Assembly: GCF_024518835.1 (NCBI RefSeq)
Contig: NZ_JANIGO010000001.1
Coordinates: forward strand, 744,001-808,000
Direction: 5' to 3'
DNA: 64,000 nucleotides
Source: Limnobacter humi
Lineage (GTDB): Bacteria; Pseudomonadota; Gammaproteobacteria; Burkholderiales; Burkholderiaceae_B
Every line of letters begins with the position of its first letter. Position 1 is the stretch's first letter. The notes beneath the pieces are model-generated. The model ran no database searches. It was not told where the DNA came from and worked only from the letters and a program-made list of their open reading frames with translations. A program made the translations under genes and the position numbers. Positions 34,444-44,168 of this stretch are shown one piece after another.

Positions 34444-34828
34444 TGATCCACTCTTCAATTTTCATTTCTTTTTTCTGAAACTCACACAATTTGACCTCTT
34501 CCTGGATAACGCTCGCTTTCGCCTGCAGGAGAGACTCACGGGCCCCGCGCAACTCGACATACATTCCGTGCTGTTTTTTCAGCCAGTTGTGGGAGTTCTG
34601 TTGATAGCGAAGCATGTCCAATCCGGTGGCCAATCCCAGTTTTAACTCGCCAAACATATTTTTTTTGTGCTCAAGGCGTTTCTCTTGAATCTCGTGAAGC
34701 CTTGTCTGGCATTGATCGACTTGCAATTCCACTGCATCGTGCTTCACGCGCTCAATGTGAAGCGTCCGTCGTTGAATACGGGTTCGTAGCCTACGAAGTT
34801 CGAGAATCTGATCGATTTGTGTATCCAT
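34424..34828 (-). CDS. sctO: T3SS ATPase stalk protein SctO
   Basis: 134 residues, almost entirely a two-stranded coiled coil (RTRIQRRTLHIERVKHDAVEL; RESLLQAKASVIQEEVKL) as in SctO/FliJ, which inserts into the SctN hexamer. It follows sctN as expected. ATG 34826-34828 is used; a GTG two codons earlier would overlap the sctN stop by 4 bases. Confidence 0.82.
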   Translation of the reverse strand: MDTQIDQILELRRLRTRIQRRTLHIERVKHDAVELQVDQCQTRLHEIQEKRLEHKKNMFGELKLGLATGLDMLRYQQNSHNWLKKQHGMYVELRGARESLLQAKASVIQEEVKLCEFQKKEMKIEEWINGESRF

Positions 34829-34830
34829 GC

Positions 34831-36189
34831 TCACAGGTAATGTTCAAAAGGTGCGACCAGATTTATGAGCTTTGATTTCATGGCAGAAAATGCCTCCAGG
34901 TTCGAACGCGATTGCTTGAAAAAGTGATCCAATTTGGGTTTAAGATCAATCGCAAGATCTGTTTTGGGATCAGAGCCTGTCTTGTATTCATTGAGCCGCA
35001 GCAGCAATTCAACCTGTTCGTATTCATCATAAATACTGCGAACACAGGCGCTAGCAGTCTGATGATCCTGATCAGTGATGTGGTTCATGACCCTGGACAA
35101 GCTGCTCAACGGATCAACAGCAGGAAACTGATTCCGATTGACCAGCTTTGGGTTCAAGATCAAATGGCCATCCAAAAGGGACTTTGATTCGCTGGCCACC
35201 GGATCGGTGTCAATTTTTGAGCCCTCCATCAATACGGTATAAATAGCGGTTATGTTTCCAGAAGGCGTACGGCCCGCACGTTCGATCAATTCCGGAAGAA
35301 TGGTGTACACCGAGGGTGTAAAACCGGCCTGGGTACTTGGCTCTCCTGCCATGAGTCCTATCTCGCGCTGTGCGCGGGCAAGCCTTGTGATGGAATCAAT
35401 CAACAGAAGGACATTTTTGCCCTCATCCCGAAATTGCTCAGCCAAAGCCGTCGCTGTGAAAGCAGCCCTCACCCGCTCGTATGGAGACCGGTCAGATGTT
35501 GCGCAAACGAATAGGCTGCGGCTTCGGATGGATTGGTCAATCTCCCGATCCATGAACTCACGAAGCTCACGACCTCGTTCACCCACCAAACCGAATACGA
35601 TCACGTCAGCCTCGCAGCCCCTGGCGATTTGGGCAATCAAGGTACTTTTCCCACAGCCGGGTGGGGCGAATACACCGACCCTTTGACCAATACCCAAGGT
35701 ATTCAGGCCATCGATCACGCGGACTCCTGTCGAAAATATATGTTCAATGGGTGGACGCTGCGTTGCCAATGGCGCTCTGCTGATGACGGGTTTCGCTTCG
35801 ATTGAAAAATCGAGTGCGGAAGGGGCCTTAGGGTCCAGGTAATCCAGGGGTCTACCCAGACCATCAAGCACACTCCCAAAAAGCTTTTCACTGGCCAATA
35901 CCCGGTGATTGGTTCCGAGCGGATAAACTCGAGCGCCTCTGTTGATGCCTTGCAGAGGCTCTAAACAGGAGACGTGCACTTGCTCGCCCTCGAATGCAAA
36001 AACTTCTCCCAACACTCTATGGTTTTGATCACCTTCAGACTGGATTTCCACCATTTCGCCAATTTCCGCCGCGGGTAGACGACATTCCACCTGATTAATG
36101 AGTACCCGATCCACCAGCCCACTGCGACGTGGTTGCTGCAGTCGATCTAGCGTCTTTTTCCAACGAGTTTGGAGAACCTGGAATTCCAA
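34831..36189 (-). CDS. sctN: T3SS ATPase SctN
   Basis: 452 residues. Powers unfolding and export of substrates at the injectisome base. Walker A GCGKST in FAPPGCGKSTLIAQIARGC, Walker B NVLLLIDSITR, and the FliI/SctN motifs VGERGRELREF, ATSDRSPYERVRAAF and SRLARAQ-like RLARAQREIGL. It begins with TTG at 36187-36189, preceded 6 bases earlier by AAGGGG, an unusual start; no ATG gives a full N-terminus. Nine bases after sctD. Confidence 0.96.
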   Translation of the reverse strand: MEFQVLQTRWKKTLDRLQQPRRSGLVDRVLINQVECRLPAAEIGEMVEIQSEGDQNHRVLGEVFAFEGEQVHVSCLEPLQGINRGARVYPLGTNHRVLASEKLFGSVLDGLGRPLDYLDPKAPSALDFSIEAKPVISRAPLATQRPPIEHIFSTGVRVIDGLNTLGIGQRVGVFAPPGCGKSTLIAQIARGCEADVIVFGLVGERGRELREFMDREIDQSIRSRSLFVCATSDRSPYERVRAAFTATALAEQFRDEGKNVLLLIDSITRLARAQREIGLMAGEPSTQAGFTPSVYTILPELIERAGRTPSGNITAIYTVLMEGSKIDTDPVASESKSLLDGHLILNPKLVNRNQFPAVDPLSSLSRVMNHITDQDHQTASACVRSIYDEYEQVELLLRLNEYKTGSDPKTDLAIDLKPKLDHFFKQSRSNLEAFSAMKSKLINLVAPFEHYL

Positions 36190-36198
36190 AAAAGCCCC

Positions 36199-37200
36199 TT
36201 AGATCAAGCTGACATACATTTGCTCACCCTTAAACTCCAGTTTGTCAAAATTAATCGAACTGAGCGTAAGGCCGTGATAACTGCTTCCTGCAAACAGCGT
36301 AGTCCCATCATTCAAGATGACAAATGGCATATTGCCCATAACGACCTGTCTAACTTCGATTTCATCGACGATCTGTTGCTCTGTATTCAGAGAGACTGTG
36401 GCTTTGATCTGCAATCGATCACCAAAATCTGAGCTGAGCTGCGCGATAGATTTTTCTAAAATCTGAATTTGCCGCCGACTTAATCGGGCCTCAATGGTTA
36501 GCTGATTGCCCTGAATAGTGCTCTCGAATAATTCTGCTTTGTTGAGCTTCCTCTGCGTATCTTGCAATACTTCGTTGATGGATTGAATCACTCGAGTGGA
36601 TGGCTCCTGCACACTCATAACACCCGAAATAACCGGGGGACCGTTGTCGGGAAGCTGATCAACGCCCAGCTGATTCTTCATATCCATTCTTTGATACTCA
36701 GCCAGCTCAGCCTTGCTTAGATTGCGAGCTGACACAAAACTGCTTGCCATAAAGAACACTGTGATCGCCAACCCTATAGCGATGGACGCCATCACATAAA
36801 TATTCTTTTTCCGACCACCATCATTCAAATCAGATTTTTTTTGACCTTTTTCCTGATGAAGCAAATTCAGGAATTCATCAGACCCTTGTAATTCATTGTT
36901 GTTGGTTTCCAGTACCAATGACATGCGTAGCGATGGATGTTCAAAATACAGACGCCCCGGAACCAGGTCATCAACCTCCAGTAATTTTTGATTGTCAGCC
37001 TTCAAACATGAATCATCGTCAAGATAAGTAACCTTCCAGTGTTCCGCTTGTTTTTCTAAAATCAAAACCTCGTCAGGTACCCCAGAATCACTGATAAATA
37101 CATCAGCATGCTCACTCGATCCAATCTTCAGGCAATTGCCGTGTATGAGATGCTCTGCACCCTGGTGAAGTCCAGACTCAATGTGAACCTTGATGTTCAT
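36199..37200 (-). CDS. sctD: T3SS inner-membrane ring protein SctD
   Basis: 333 residues. N-terminal cytoplasmic FHA-like domain (about 1-105, with CLKIGSSEHADVFISDSGVPDE), one transmembrane helix (about 135-160, IYVMASIAIGLAITVFFMASSF), and a periplasmic part with ring-building motifs (RVIQSINEVLQD). Its ATG overlaps the sctV stop by 4 bases. Confidence 0.85.
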   Translation of the reverse strand: MNIKVHIESGLHQGAEHLIHGNCLKIGSSEHADVFISDSGVPDEVLILEKQAEHWKVTYLDDDSCLKADNQKLLEVDDLVPGRLYFEHPSLRMSLVLETNNNELQGSDEFLNLLHQEKGQKKSDLNDGGRKKNIYVMASIAIGLAITVFFMASSFVSARNLSKAELAEYQRMDMKNQLGVDQLPDNGPPVISGVMSVQEPSTRVIQSINEVLQDTQRKLNKAELFESTIQGNQLTIEARLSRRQIQILEKSIAQLSSDFGDRLQIKATVSLNTEQQIVDEIEVRQVVMGNMPFVILNDGTTLFAGSSYHGLTLSSINFDKLEFKGEQMYVSLI

Positions 37201-39296
37201 GCGGCCTCCTGTTCCTCAGCATATTCAAGGGTAATTTCACCCAATGTTTCAAATCTAATAAAACTGGAGATTTCATTGAATGACAGAACGGGCAACCAGA
37301 ACATGTTGTCTTCAAGCAGACGGCGCAAATGTCTACGGCAATCGGCACTGCAGACAATCACAGAACCTTGTTCTCCACGACGTTTTGCATCGATGACCGG
37401 AGAAATTGCCTTAATCATGGATTCAGCACCCGTGGTGTCAAAATCTAGGATCACCCCAGTTGCGGTTTGACGGATAGCCATGCGGATGGTCTCCTCAAAC
37501 TCCGTATCGAGCAGGTACCCCCTGACGATCCCGTGATCGGACATCGAGTGGCTGATTTGATCCCGCAGAATCCAGCGAATTTGCTCTGCAATTTGAACAG
37601 GGTCGCGTTCTTTTTGAGCCCATTCAATCAGGCCAGTCAAAATGGTTTTGAAGTTTTTTATTGAGACGCGCTCTTGCAATAGACGCTGAATAATTTCCAA
37701 TACTTTCAGGTTAGGCATTAGCCGCTCAAGCTCTTTAAATTGTTCAGCGAGTACGCTTGCCAGCTGTGTACTGTGACTGGAATACTCAGCCAAGGAATAC
37801 AAATCCTTGATCTTTTTCAGCACGAGCGATTGGAGCATCACAATCAGCCGTTCTTGAACTCCCTCGGGCGCAAGTCCAATCTGAATCAGCTGTTCCCGAA
37901 ATTGGTAATCCACCGCAAGCAGTGGAACACCGGAAATCGCTTCATTGACTGCTTTAAAAGGAATTTTTTCCTTGTTTAAAATAGCCTCTGAACAACACAC
38001 CCATAATTGATTCATTTCTTCTTTCAGTTCAATGAATGGGACACCAAAAATCTCAATGGATAAATGTTTTTGTTCTTTGGATTTTCGAAATTGAATAGGT
38101 GGTATGACTGCACCAAGTTCCGATATCAATTGATTTCGGGCATACCGGGCTGCATATTGAATACCTGAGCAAAATTCTTCTGTCTGATCAGCAGGCAAAA
38201 CGACACAGAGGGGTTGGGCAAGCTCTGTGGTCATGATGTCCTCTAGAACAGCCATGCTGGGTGCGTCGAACTGCGGTTTTAAATTGGCAAACGGATCTTT
38301 TTCCACCTTGATCAGCTGATCTTTACCACCTCGGAGATACCAGATCGCGGCCAAACCGACCGCCATGCACATAAAAGCGATTGAAGGCATTCCAGGCACC
38401 GCAGCGAAGAGTATTGCCACGCAAGCACTAATCAGCAGTGCTTTTGGATTTCCACCTAGCTCATTTAACAAATCCCTCGCAATACTGGAGTCGTTACCCG
38501 CCTCTTTTGTAACGCGCGTGACAATAAAGCCAGATGAGATGGAGATGAGTAGAGCGGATATTTGACCCATCAATCCGTCACCAACGGTGAGGATGGCGTA
38601 GCGGTGACCCGCCTCACTGAAAGTCATGTCGTGTTGAGCCATTCCAATGGCCAGACCTCCAATCAGGTTGACTAGCGCAATGATGAGCCCTGCGATTGCA
38701 TCACCCTTGACAAACTTGATCGCACCATCCATCGCACCATATAGCTGCGTCTCTCGTTCCAGAACACTCCGGCGCTTTTTTGCTGTTGCTTGATCAATCA
38801 GACCTGCGCGAAGGTCTGAGTCAATTGACAGCTGTTTCCCAGGCATCCCATCAAGACAAAATCGCGCGGCAACTTCAGCGACGCGCTCCGATCCTTTGGT
38901 GATGACGATAAAGTTAACAATCGAAATAATCGTGAATAGAATCAAACCAACCGCAACGTTGCCGCCAACCACAAATTCTCCGAAAGCTTCGATAATGTGA
39001 CCCGCGAAACCATCCAGCAAAATGAGCCGTGTTGTTGATATGGTCAATGACAATCGGAATAGTGTCGAAATCAGCAGAATGGCGGGAAACGAGGAGAACG
39101 ACAGTGGTGATGACAGCAGGATGGAACTGATGACCAGCAACACCGAAATTGTGATGTTCAAAGCAATCAGTACATCCAAAATTCGGCTATCGATTGGGAT
39201 GATCATCATGGCCACGATGAAAAACAACATCACCGCTGCAAAAATATCTGATCGCTTGGAGGCAATACTTCCCAAGTGTTCAAATAGTTTAAGCAT
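37197..39296 (-). CDS. sctV: T3SS export-gate protein SctV
   Basis: 699 residues, FlhA/SctV family. N-terminal seven or eight transmembrane helices, the conserved FIPEP-type cytoplasmic loop region (VTKGSERVAEVAARFCLDGMPGKQLSIDSDLRAG), and the C-terminal nonameric cytosolic domain (EYSSHSTQLASVLAEQFKELERLMPN). First gene of the visible T3SS transcript; its promoter should lie in the 170 bases between it and the metH terminator. Confidence 0.96.
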   Translation of the reverse strand: MLKLFEHLGSIASKRSDIFAAVMLFFIVAMMIIPIDSRILDVLIALNITISVLLVISSILLSSPLSFSSFPAILLISTLFRLSLTISTTRLILLDGFAGHIIEAFGEFVVGGNVAVGLILFTIISIVNFIVITKGSERVAEVAARFCLDGMPGKQLSIDSDLRAGLIDQATAKKRRSVLERETQLYGAMDGAIKFVKGDAIAGLIIALVNLIGGLAIGMAQHDMTFSEAGHRYAILTVGDGLMGQISALLISISSGFIVTRVTKEAGNDSSIARDLLNELGGNPKALLISACVAILFAAVPGMPSIAFMCMAVGLAAIWYLRGGKDQLIKVEKDPFANLKPQFDAPSMAVLEDIMTTELAQPLCVVLPADQTEEFCSGIQYAARYARNQLISELGAVIPPIQFRKSKEQKHLSIEIFGVPFIELKEEMNQLWVCCSEAILNKEKIPFKAVNEAISGVPLLAVDYQFREQLIQIGLAPEGVQERLIVMLQSLVLKKIKDLYSLAEYSSHSTQLASVLAEQFKELERLMPNLKVLEIIQRLLQERVSIKNFKTILTGLIEWAQKERDPVQIAEQIRWILRDQISHSMSDHGIVRGYLLDTEFEETIRMAIRQTATGVILDFDTTGAESMIKAISPVIDAKRRGEQGSVIVCSADCRRHLRRLLEDNMFWLPVLSFNEISSFIRFETLGEITLEYAEEQEAA

Positions 39297-39470
39297 GGTC
39301 TGGCCCCTTCACTTTGATTGCTGTCGATAGAACGCCCAGTATTGCTTGGTGGCAAGGTTGGTTTCAGGGTTCCATAGACAGGCCACTTTATTGCGGGATT
39401 TTCTAATCCAGACAGGTTTGGGAACAGTCAGGCGGCAATGTTCAAGACTGAACATTGACAGGTAAAATAA

Positions 39471-39500
39471 AGGCGCTTCCCTCGAGAGAGGTAAGCGCCT
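39471..39500 (-). terminator. Rho-independent terminator of metH
   Basis: AGGCGCTT / AAGCGCCT stem with inner CTC-GAG pairing, followed on the minus strand by TTATTTT. It lies about 60 bases after the metH stop. Confidence 0.8.
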
Positions 39501-39505
39501 GTGTG

Positions 39506-39527
39506 ACCCCCTACAAGAATAGGGGGT
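39506..39527 (-). terminator. Second hairpin after metH
   Basis: ACCCCCT / AGGGGGT with an 8-base loop between the metH stop and the main terminator. No T-run of its own; probably part of a tandem terminator or an RNA end stabiliser. Confidence 0.5.
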
Positions 39528-39559
39528 ATCTCGGATTCAGTCGGATTGTGACTGTACTG

Positions 39560-42500
39560 CTATCCCATCACTGGAGACAACGCCTTTTTCAACTCCGCCT
39601 CATCTCGTCCTGAGAATTGCCGAAGGGCTTGAACCTGATCCTCGCCAATCGTCCCCACATTGAAGTAATCACTTTCAGGGTTACTGAAGTAAAAGCCACT
39701 CACACTGGCCGCTGGGCTCATGGCCAGGCTTTCAGTCAAGGTCATGCCAATTTCACTGGCCTGAAGCACTTCAAACATGGCCCGTTTGATGGTGTGCTCG
39801 GGGCAGGCGGGGTAGCCGGGTGCCGGGCGAATACCCTGGTATTTCTCGGCGATCAAATCGTCATTGCTAAGGGCTTCGGATGGCACATAACCCCACAGGT
39901 CGGTGCGCACGCGGTGGTGAAGGCATTCGGCAAAGGCCTCGGCCATGCGGTCAGCGATGGCCTTGAACATGATGCTGCTGTAGTCGTCGTGCGCTTTGAG
40001 AAATTCTTGTTCTTTCTTGTCCACGCCGATACCAGCCGTGACTGCAAACAAACCGATGTAGTCATCGCCTTGCCCTTTCGGGGCGATGAAATCGGCCAGT
40101 GATTTGTTGGCCACGCCTTCGCGCTTTTCACCCTGTTGGCGAAGTGGGCTGTAGGTAAACAATACCTTGCTGCGCGTGTCGTCTTCATACACTTCAATGT
40201 GGTCGTCGCCCACGGTGTTGGCAGGGTAAAAGGCCACGGCCGCGTTGGCTTGCAGCCAGCGGCCCTCGATGCATTTTTTCAGCATGGCTTGGCCGTCTTC
40301 AAACACGCGGCGTGCCGCTTCGCCCACCACCTCGTCTTGCAAAATGCGGGGGTACCCGCCGTGCAAATCCCAGGTTTGGAAAAACGGAGTCCAATCAATG
40401 TACTGGGCCAGGTCGGCCAAGTCGTAATTCTTGAAGTGACGGCGACCAATGAACTTGGGCTTGGGTGGTGTGTAGTTGGCCCAATCCACTTTCAGCTTGT
40501 TGGCGCGCGCGGCTTCCAGGCTGATGAGGGGCTGTGCCTTTTTGTTGGCGTGTTGTTCGCGAACACGTTGGTATTCTGCCTGCAGATCGGCCTTGAACTG
40601 GTCGGCTGCTTCTTCAGACAGCAGGTTGGAGGCCACGCCCACCGATCGACTGGCATCACTCACATACACCGTGGGGCCATCGTAATGGGGTGCAATTTTC
40701 ACCGCCGTGTGAACACGGCTGGTGGTGGCACCGCCGATCAGCAAGGGGATGCCACGGTCGCGGAAATAGGGGTCGCGCTGCATTTCACTGGCCACATAGG
40801 CCATTTCTTCCAAAGACGGGGTAATGAGGCCCGACAAGCCAATGATGTCGGCGTTGATTTCCTTGGCCTTGGCGAGAATTTGCTCGGCAGGCACCATCAC
40901 ACCCATGTTTTCCACTTCAAAGTTGTTGCACTGAAGCACCACGGTGACGATGTTTTTGCCGATGTCGTGCACGTCACCTTTCACGGTGGCAATCAAGATT
41001 TTGCCTTTCGCTTTGGCGTCGCCACCAGCAGCCACCAATTGCTTTTTCTCTTCTTCAATGAAGGGGATGAGGTGGGCCACGGCTTGCTTCATGACACGGG
41101 CGCTTTTCACAACCTGGGGCAAAAACATTTTGCCAGCGCCAAACAGGTCGCCAACCACGTTCATGCCGTCCATCAATGGGCCTTCGATCACATGCAGTGG
41201 GCGACCGCCTTTGGCGGCAATGGCTGCTCGGCATTCTTCGGTGTCTTCGGTAATGAACGTGGTAATGCCATGCACCAGCGCATGGGCTAACCGCTTTTCA
41301 ACCGGCTGGTTGCGCCATTCCAGGTTTTCTTCCGCTTTTTTGCCACCGGCTTTCAGCGTGGCGGCAAATTCAATCATGCGCTCGGTGGCAGTTTTGCCAA
41401 AGTCAGGGTCGTTGACCGGCAGCTCGGGCTGGCGGTTGAGCACAATGTCTTCCACCCGCCTTTTGAGTTCAGGCTCCAGCTCATCGTACACGCCCATCAT
41501 ACCGGCGTTCACAATACCCATGGTCATGCCATTTTTAATGGCGTGGTAGAGGAATACGGTGTGAATGGCTTCACGCGCAGGTTCATTGCCACGGAATGAA
41601 AAACTGACGTTGGACACGCCCCCGGAAATCTTGGCATGGGGCAGGTTTTTCTTGATCCAGCCCGTGGCCTCGATGAAGTCGTTGCCGTAGTTGTCGTGTT
41701 CTTCAATGCCAGTGGCAATGGCAAAAATGTTGGGGTCGAAAATAATGTCTTCTGCGGGGAAACCCACTTCATTCACGAGGATGTTGTATGCCCGTTCGCA
41801 AATTTCAATTTTGCGCGCATAGGTGTCGGCCTGGCCTTTTTCATCGAAGGCCATCACGATGACCGCAGCGCCGTAGCGCTTGCACAACTTGGCCTGGCGC
41901 TTGAATTCCTCAACGCCTTCCTTCATGGAAATGGAGTTGACCACGGCCTTGCCTTGCACGCACTTCAAGCCCGCCTCAATCACCTCCCACTTGGAAGAGT
42001 CGATCATGACCGGCACGCGGGAGATGTCGGGCTCGGAGGCCATGAGGTTCAGGAAGCGCACCATGGCGGCTTTGGAATCCAACATGGCTTCGTCCATGTT
42101 GACATCCACAATTTGCGCACCGTTTTCCACTTGCTGACGGGCCACACTGAGCGCCTCGTCGTATTGCTCGTTCAAAATCATGCGGGCAAAGGCTTTGGAA
42201 CCGGTGACGTTGGTTCGCTCGCCCACGTTGATGAACAGGCTGTTGTCGTCGATGTTCAAAGGCTCGAGCCCTGACAAACGGCACTTGGGCTCGGCCACCG
42301 GAATGACGCGGGGCTTTTGACCTTCCAGCGCCTTGGCAATGGCGGCAATGTGGTCGGGCGTGGTGCCACAACATCCACCGGCAATGTTCAGGAACCCTGC
42401 TTGCGCGAATTCCTTCACCAGGCTGCTGGTGATGTCGGGCGTTTCATCAAAGCCCGTGTCGCTCATCGGGTTGGGCAAGCCGGCGTTGGGGTACACACAA

Positions 42501-43333
42501 ATCGGTGCATCGCAAATTTTGGACAACTCGGCCACGTAGGGGCGCATGAGGGTGGCGCCCAGGGCGCAATTCAGGCCGATGGTGATGGGCTTGGCATGGC
42601 GCACAGAGTTCCAGAAGGCTTCCACGGTTTGACCCGACAAAATACGGCCCGAGGCGTCCGTCACCGTGCCAGAAATCATGATGGGCAGGCGGTTGCCGGA
42701 ATCTTCGAAATACTGGTCAATCGCAAACAACGCAGCCTTGGCATTCAGCGTGTCGAAAATGGTTTCGACCAGCAGAAGGTCAACGCCGCCTTCCACCAAG
42801 CCTTGGGTTTGCTGGTAGTAGGTGGCCACCAGTTCATCAAAGGTGATATTGCGCGCACCCGGGTCGTTCACATCGGGGCTGATGGAGGCGGTTTTGGGCG
42901 TGGGGCCCAGGGCACCGGCGGCAAAACGGGGTTTGTCGGGCGTGGAGTATTTCACGCAAGCGGCCTTGCAGAGGCGAGCCGCTTCGCGGTTCATTTCGTC
43001 CACGAGGTGTTCCATCTCGTAGTCGGCCTGGGCCACGGTGGTGGCACCGAAGGTGTTGGTTTCCAGAATGTCGGCACCCGCAGCCAGGTACTGCTCGTGA
43101 ATTTCAGTCATGATCTGCGGCTGCGTGAGCACCAGCAGTTCATTGTTGCCCTTGATGTCGCGATGAAAATCGGCAAAGCGGTCGCCCCGATACTGGGCCT
43201 CGGTGAGCTTGTAGCGCTGGATCATGGTGCCGGTTGCGCCGTCCAGAATCAAAATGCGCTTTGCGAGCAGGTCACGGAGTTGGGCTTCGACTGCAGGGCC
43301 GTTGGCAGGCGAAGAAGCGGGGCGCGTGTTCAT
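39560..43333 (-). CDS. metH: Cobalamin-dependent methionine synthase MetH
   Basis: 1257 residues, full length. Transfers methyl from 5-methyltetrahydrofolate through cobalamin to homocysteine. Domains in order: homocysteine/zinc domain (GATGTMIQ near the start; zinc Cys in GLNCALGA and [11 protein letters not shown]), pterin domain ([23 protein letters not shown]), cobalamin cap and B12-binding domain ([12 protein letters not shown]), and the reactivation SAM domain ([15 protein letters not shown]). GAGG precedes the ATG. No cobalamin or SAM riboswitch was recognised in the 130 bases upstream. Confidence 0.97.
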   Translation of the reverse strand: MNTRPASSPANGPAVEAQLRDLLAKRILILDGATGTMIQRYKLTEAQYRGDRFADFHRDIKGNNELLVLTQPQIMTEIHEQYLAAGADILETNTFGATTVAQADYEMEHLVDEMNREAARLCKAACVKYSTPDKPRFAAGALGPTPKTASISPDVNDPGARNITFDELVATYYQQTQGLVEGGVDLLLVETIFDTLNAKAALFAIDQYFEDSGNRLPIMISGTVTDASGRILSGQTVEAFWNSVRHAKPITIGLNCALGATLMRPYVAELSKICDAPICVYPNAGLPNPMSDTGFDETPDITSSLVKEFAQAGFLNIAGGCCGTTPDHIAAIAKALEGQKPRVIPVAEPKCRLSGLEPLNIDDNSLFINVGERTNVTGSKAFARMILNEQYDEALSVARQQVENGAQIVDVNMDEAMLDSKAAMVRFLNLMASEPDISRVPVMIDSSKWEVIEAGLKCVQGKAVVNSISMKEGVEEFKRQAKLCKRYGAAVIVMAFDEKGQADTYARKIEICERAYNILVNEVGFPAEDIIFDPNIFAIATGIEEHDNYGNDFIEATGWIKKNLPHAKISGGVSNVSFSFRGNEPAREAIHTVFLYHAIKNGMTMGIVNAGMMGVYDELEPELKRRVEDIVLNRQPELPVNDPDFGKTATERMIEFAATLKAGGKKAEENLEWRNQPVEKRLAHALVHGITTFITEDTEECRAAIAAKGGRPLHVIEGPLMDGMNVVGDLFGAGKMFLPQVVKSARVMKQAVAHLIPFIEEEKKQLVAAGGDAKAKGKILIATVKGDVHDIGKNIVTVVLQCNNFEVENMGVMVPAEQILAKAKEINADIIGLSGLITPSLEEMAYVASEMQRDPYFRDRGIPLLIGGATTSRVHTAVKIAPHYDGPTVYVSDASRSVGVASNLLSEEAADQFKADLQAEYQRVREQHANKKAQPLISLEAARANKLKVDWANYTPPKPKFIGRRHFKNYDLADLAQYIDWTPFFQTWDLHGGYPRILQDEVVGEAARRVFEDGQAMLKKCIEGRWLQANAAVAFYPANTVGDDHIEVYEDDTRSKVLFTYSPLRQQGEKREGVANKSLADFIAPKGQGDDYIGLFAVTAGIGVDKKEQEFLKAHDDYSSIMFKAIADRMAEAFAECLHHRVRTDLWGYVPSEALSNDDLIAEKYQGIRPAPGYPACPEHTIKRAMFEVLQASEIGMTLTESLAMSPAASVSGFYFSNPESDYFNVGTIGEDQVQALRQFSGRDEAELKKALSPVMG

Positions 43334-43377
43334 CGCGGGGCCTCTTGAATGTGCGTTGGAAAATGCGTTACTTCAGG

Positions 43378-43405
43378 TAAGCCCTGATTTTAACAGGGTT
43401 TACAC
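43378..43405. other. Short inverted repeat before metH
   Basis: GTAAGCCCTG...CAGGGTTTAC forms an 8-10 bp stem with one mismatch and a T-rich loop between the YgjV-like gene end and metH start on the minus strand. It may end the upstream transcript or be leader RNA; not followed by a clear T-run. Confidence 0.35.
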
Positions 43406-43465
43406 CCAAACCAGGGACTGCTGCGGCGGCCGCGGCGGGTGTCTTGTCAACACCCTTGGCAACAC

Positions 43466-43984
43466 CTATTCCCGGCGCAGCCGCCACAAACCCACCACAG
43501 TGGCCCCGGTCAGCACCAGCATGGTGATGCACAGCTCCCAGGAGTTGAACAGAAAACCATGCAAACCCCACATGAGGTTGCTCACCAGAGTGGCTTTCCG
43601 CATACCCACATTGCTGAGGACAAAAAATGACCAGGTGCCAATGAGTGTGGCAACCAGAGGGAGGCTGCTGGACACCCAACCTTGCCAGGTGAGCGCAGTG
43701 ACGATACAAGCCAATGCGGTGAAAAACCATGACAACCGAAGACGGCACTTGAAAGGCCAGTGAAAGGTGTAGGCGCTGAGCGCTTGACGGATGGCCGCCA
43801 GCACCATGATGCCCATGCCAGTGTGTACGCCGTTGAAGCCGTACTGAACAGCCCAACCGGCCGATGAGGCCGCCAGCAAGAGTTTGGTGCGCCGTTCATC
43901 AATAACAACGAAGCCCAAGAGGTTGAGGATGAGGGCAAGTGCGCCAGCCAGGCGAGGCGCAAACTCAAGAGCCCAGGAAGTCAT
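43466..43984 (-). CDS. YgjV-family inner-membrane protein
   Basis: 172 residues with about five hydrophobic segments (GALALILNLLGFVVI; LAAIRQALSAYTF; LVATLIGTWSFFVLSNVGMRKATLVSNLMWGLHGFL). The RQALSAYTF and SNVGMRK-W-HGF layout matches the small YgjV/Imp membrane family of unknown function. ATG 43982-43984 is used, although no good ribosome binding site is seen. Upstream of metH on the same strand, divergent from the kinase gene. Confidence 0.75.
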   Translation of the reverse strand: MTSWALEFAPRLAGALALILNLLGFVVIDERRTKLLLAASSAGWAVQYGFNGVHTGMGIMVLAAIRQALSAYTFHWPFKCRLRLSWFFTALACIVTALTWQGWVSSSLPLVATLIGTWSFFVLSNVGMRKATLVSNLMWGLHGFLFNSWELCITMLVLTGATVVGLWRLRRE

Positions 43985-44168
43985 GCGTGCGTGCAATCCG
44001 GATCAATGTAGCGTGAGGATACCGCTTGAATGTGACAACCCGACAGTGTTTAGTGCGCAGTCAGCGCTTGAACAACCTGTTTTTTTCGGCTCAGTTCGGG
44101 TTTGCCCATGGGAGATTGATTTGTTAAATTGGGTGGAATTGCCACTTCAACCGAGGGCGGGCTTGCCC

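Noticed and set aside
40136-43348. Long open frames opposite metH (384 and 343 codons)
   Set aside because: Antisense to a full-length, domain-complete metH; no start signal or family.
43334-43465. Possible cobalamin or SAM riboswitch upstream of metH
   Set aside because: The region is short and shows only a simple hairpin; no B12-box or SAM-riboswitch core was recognised.
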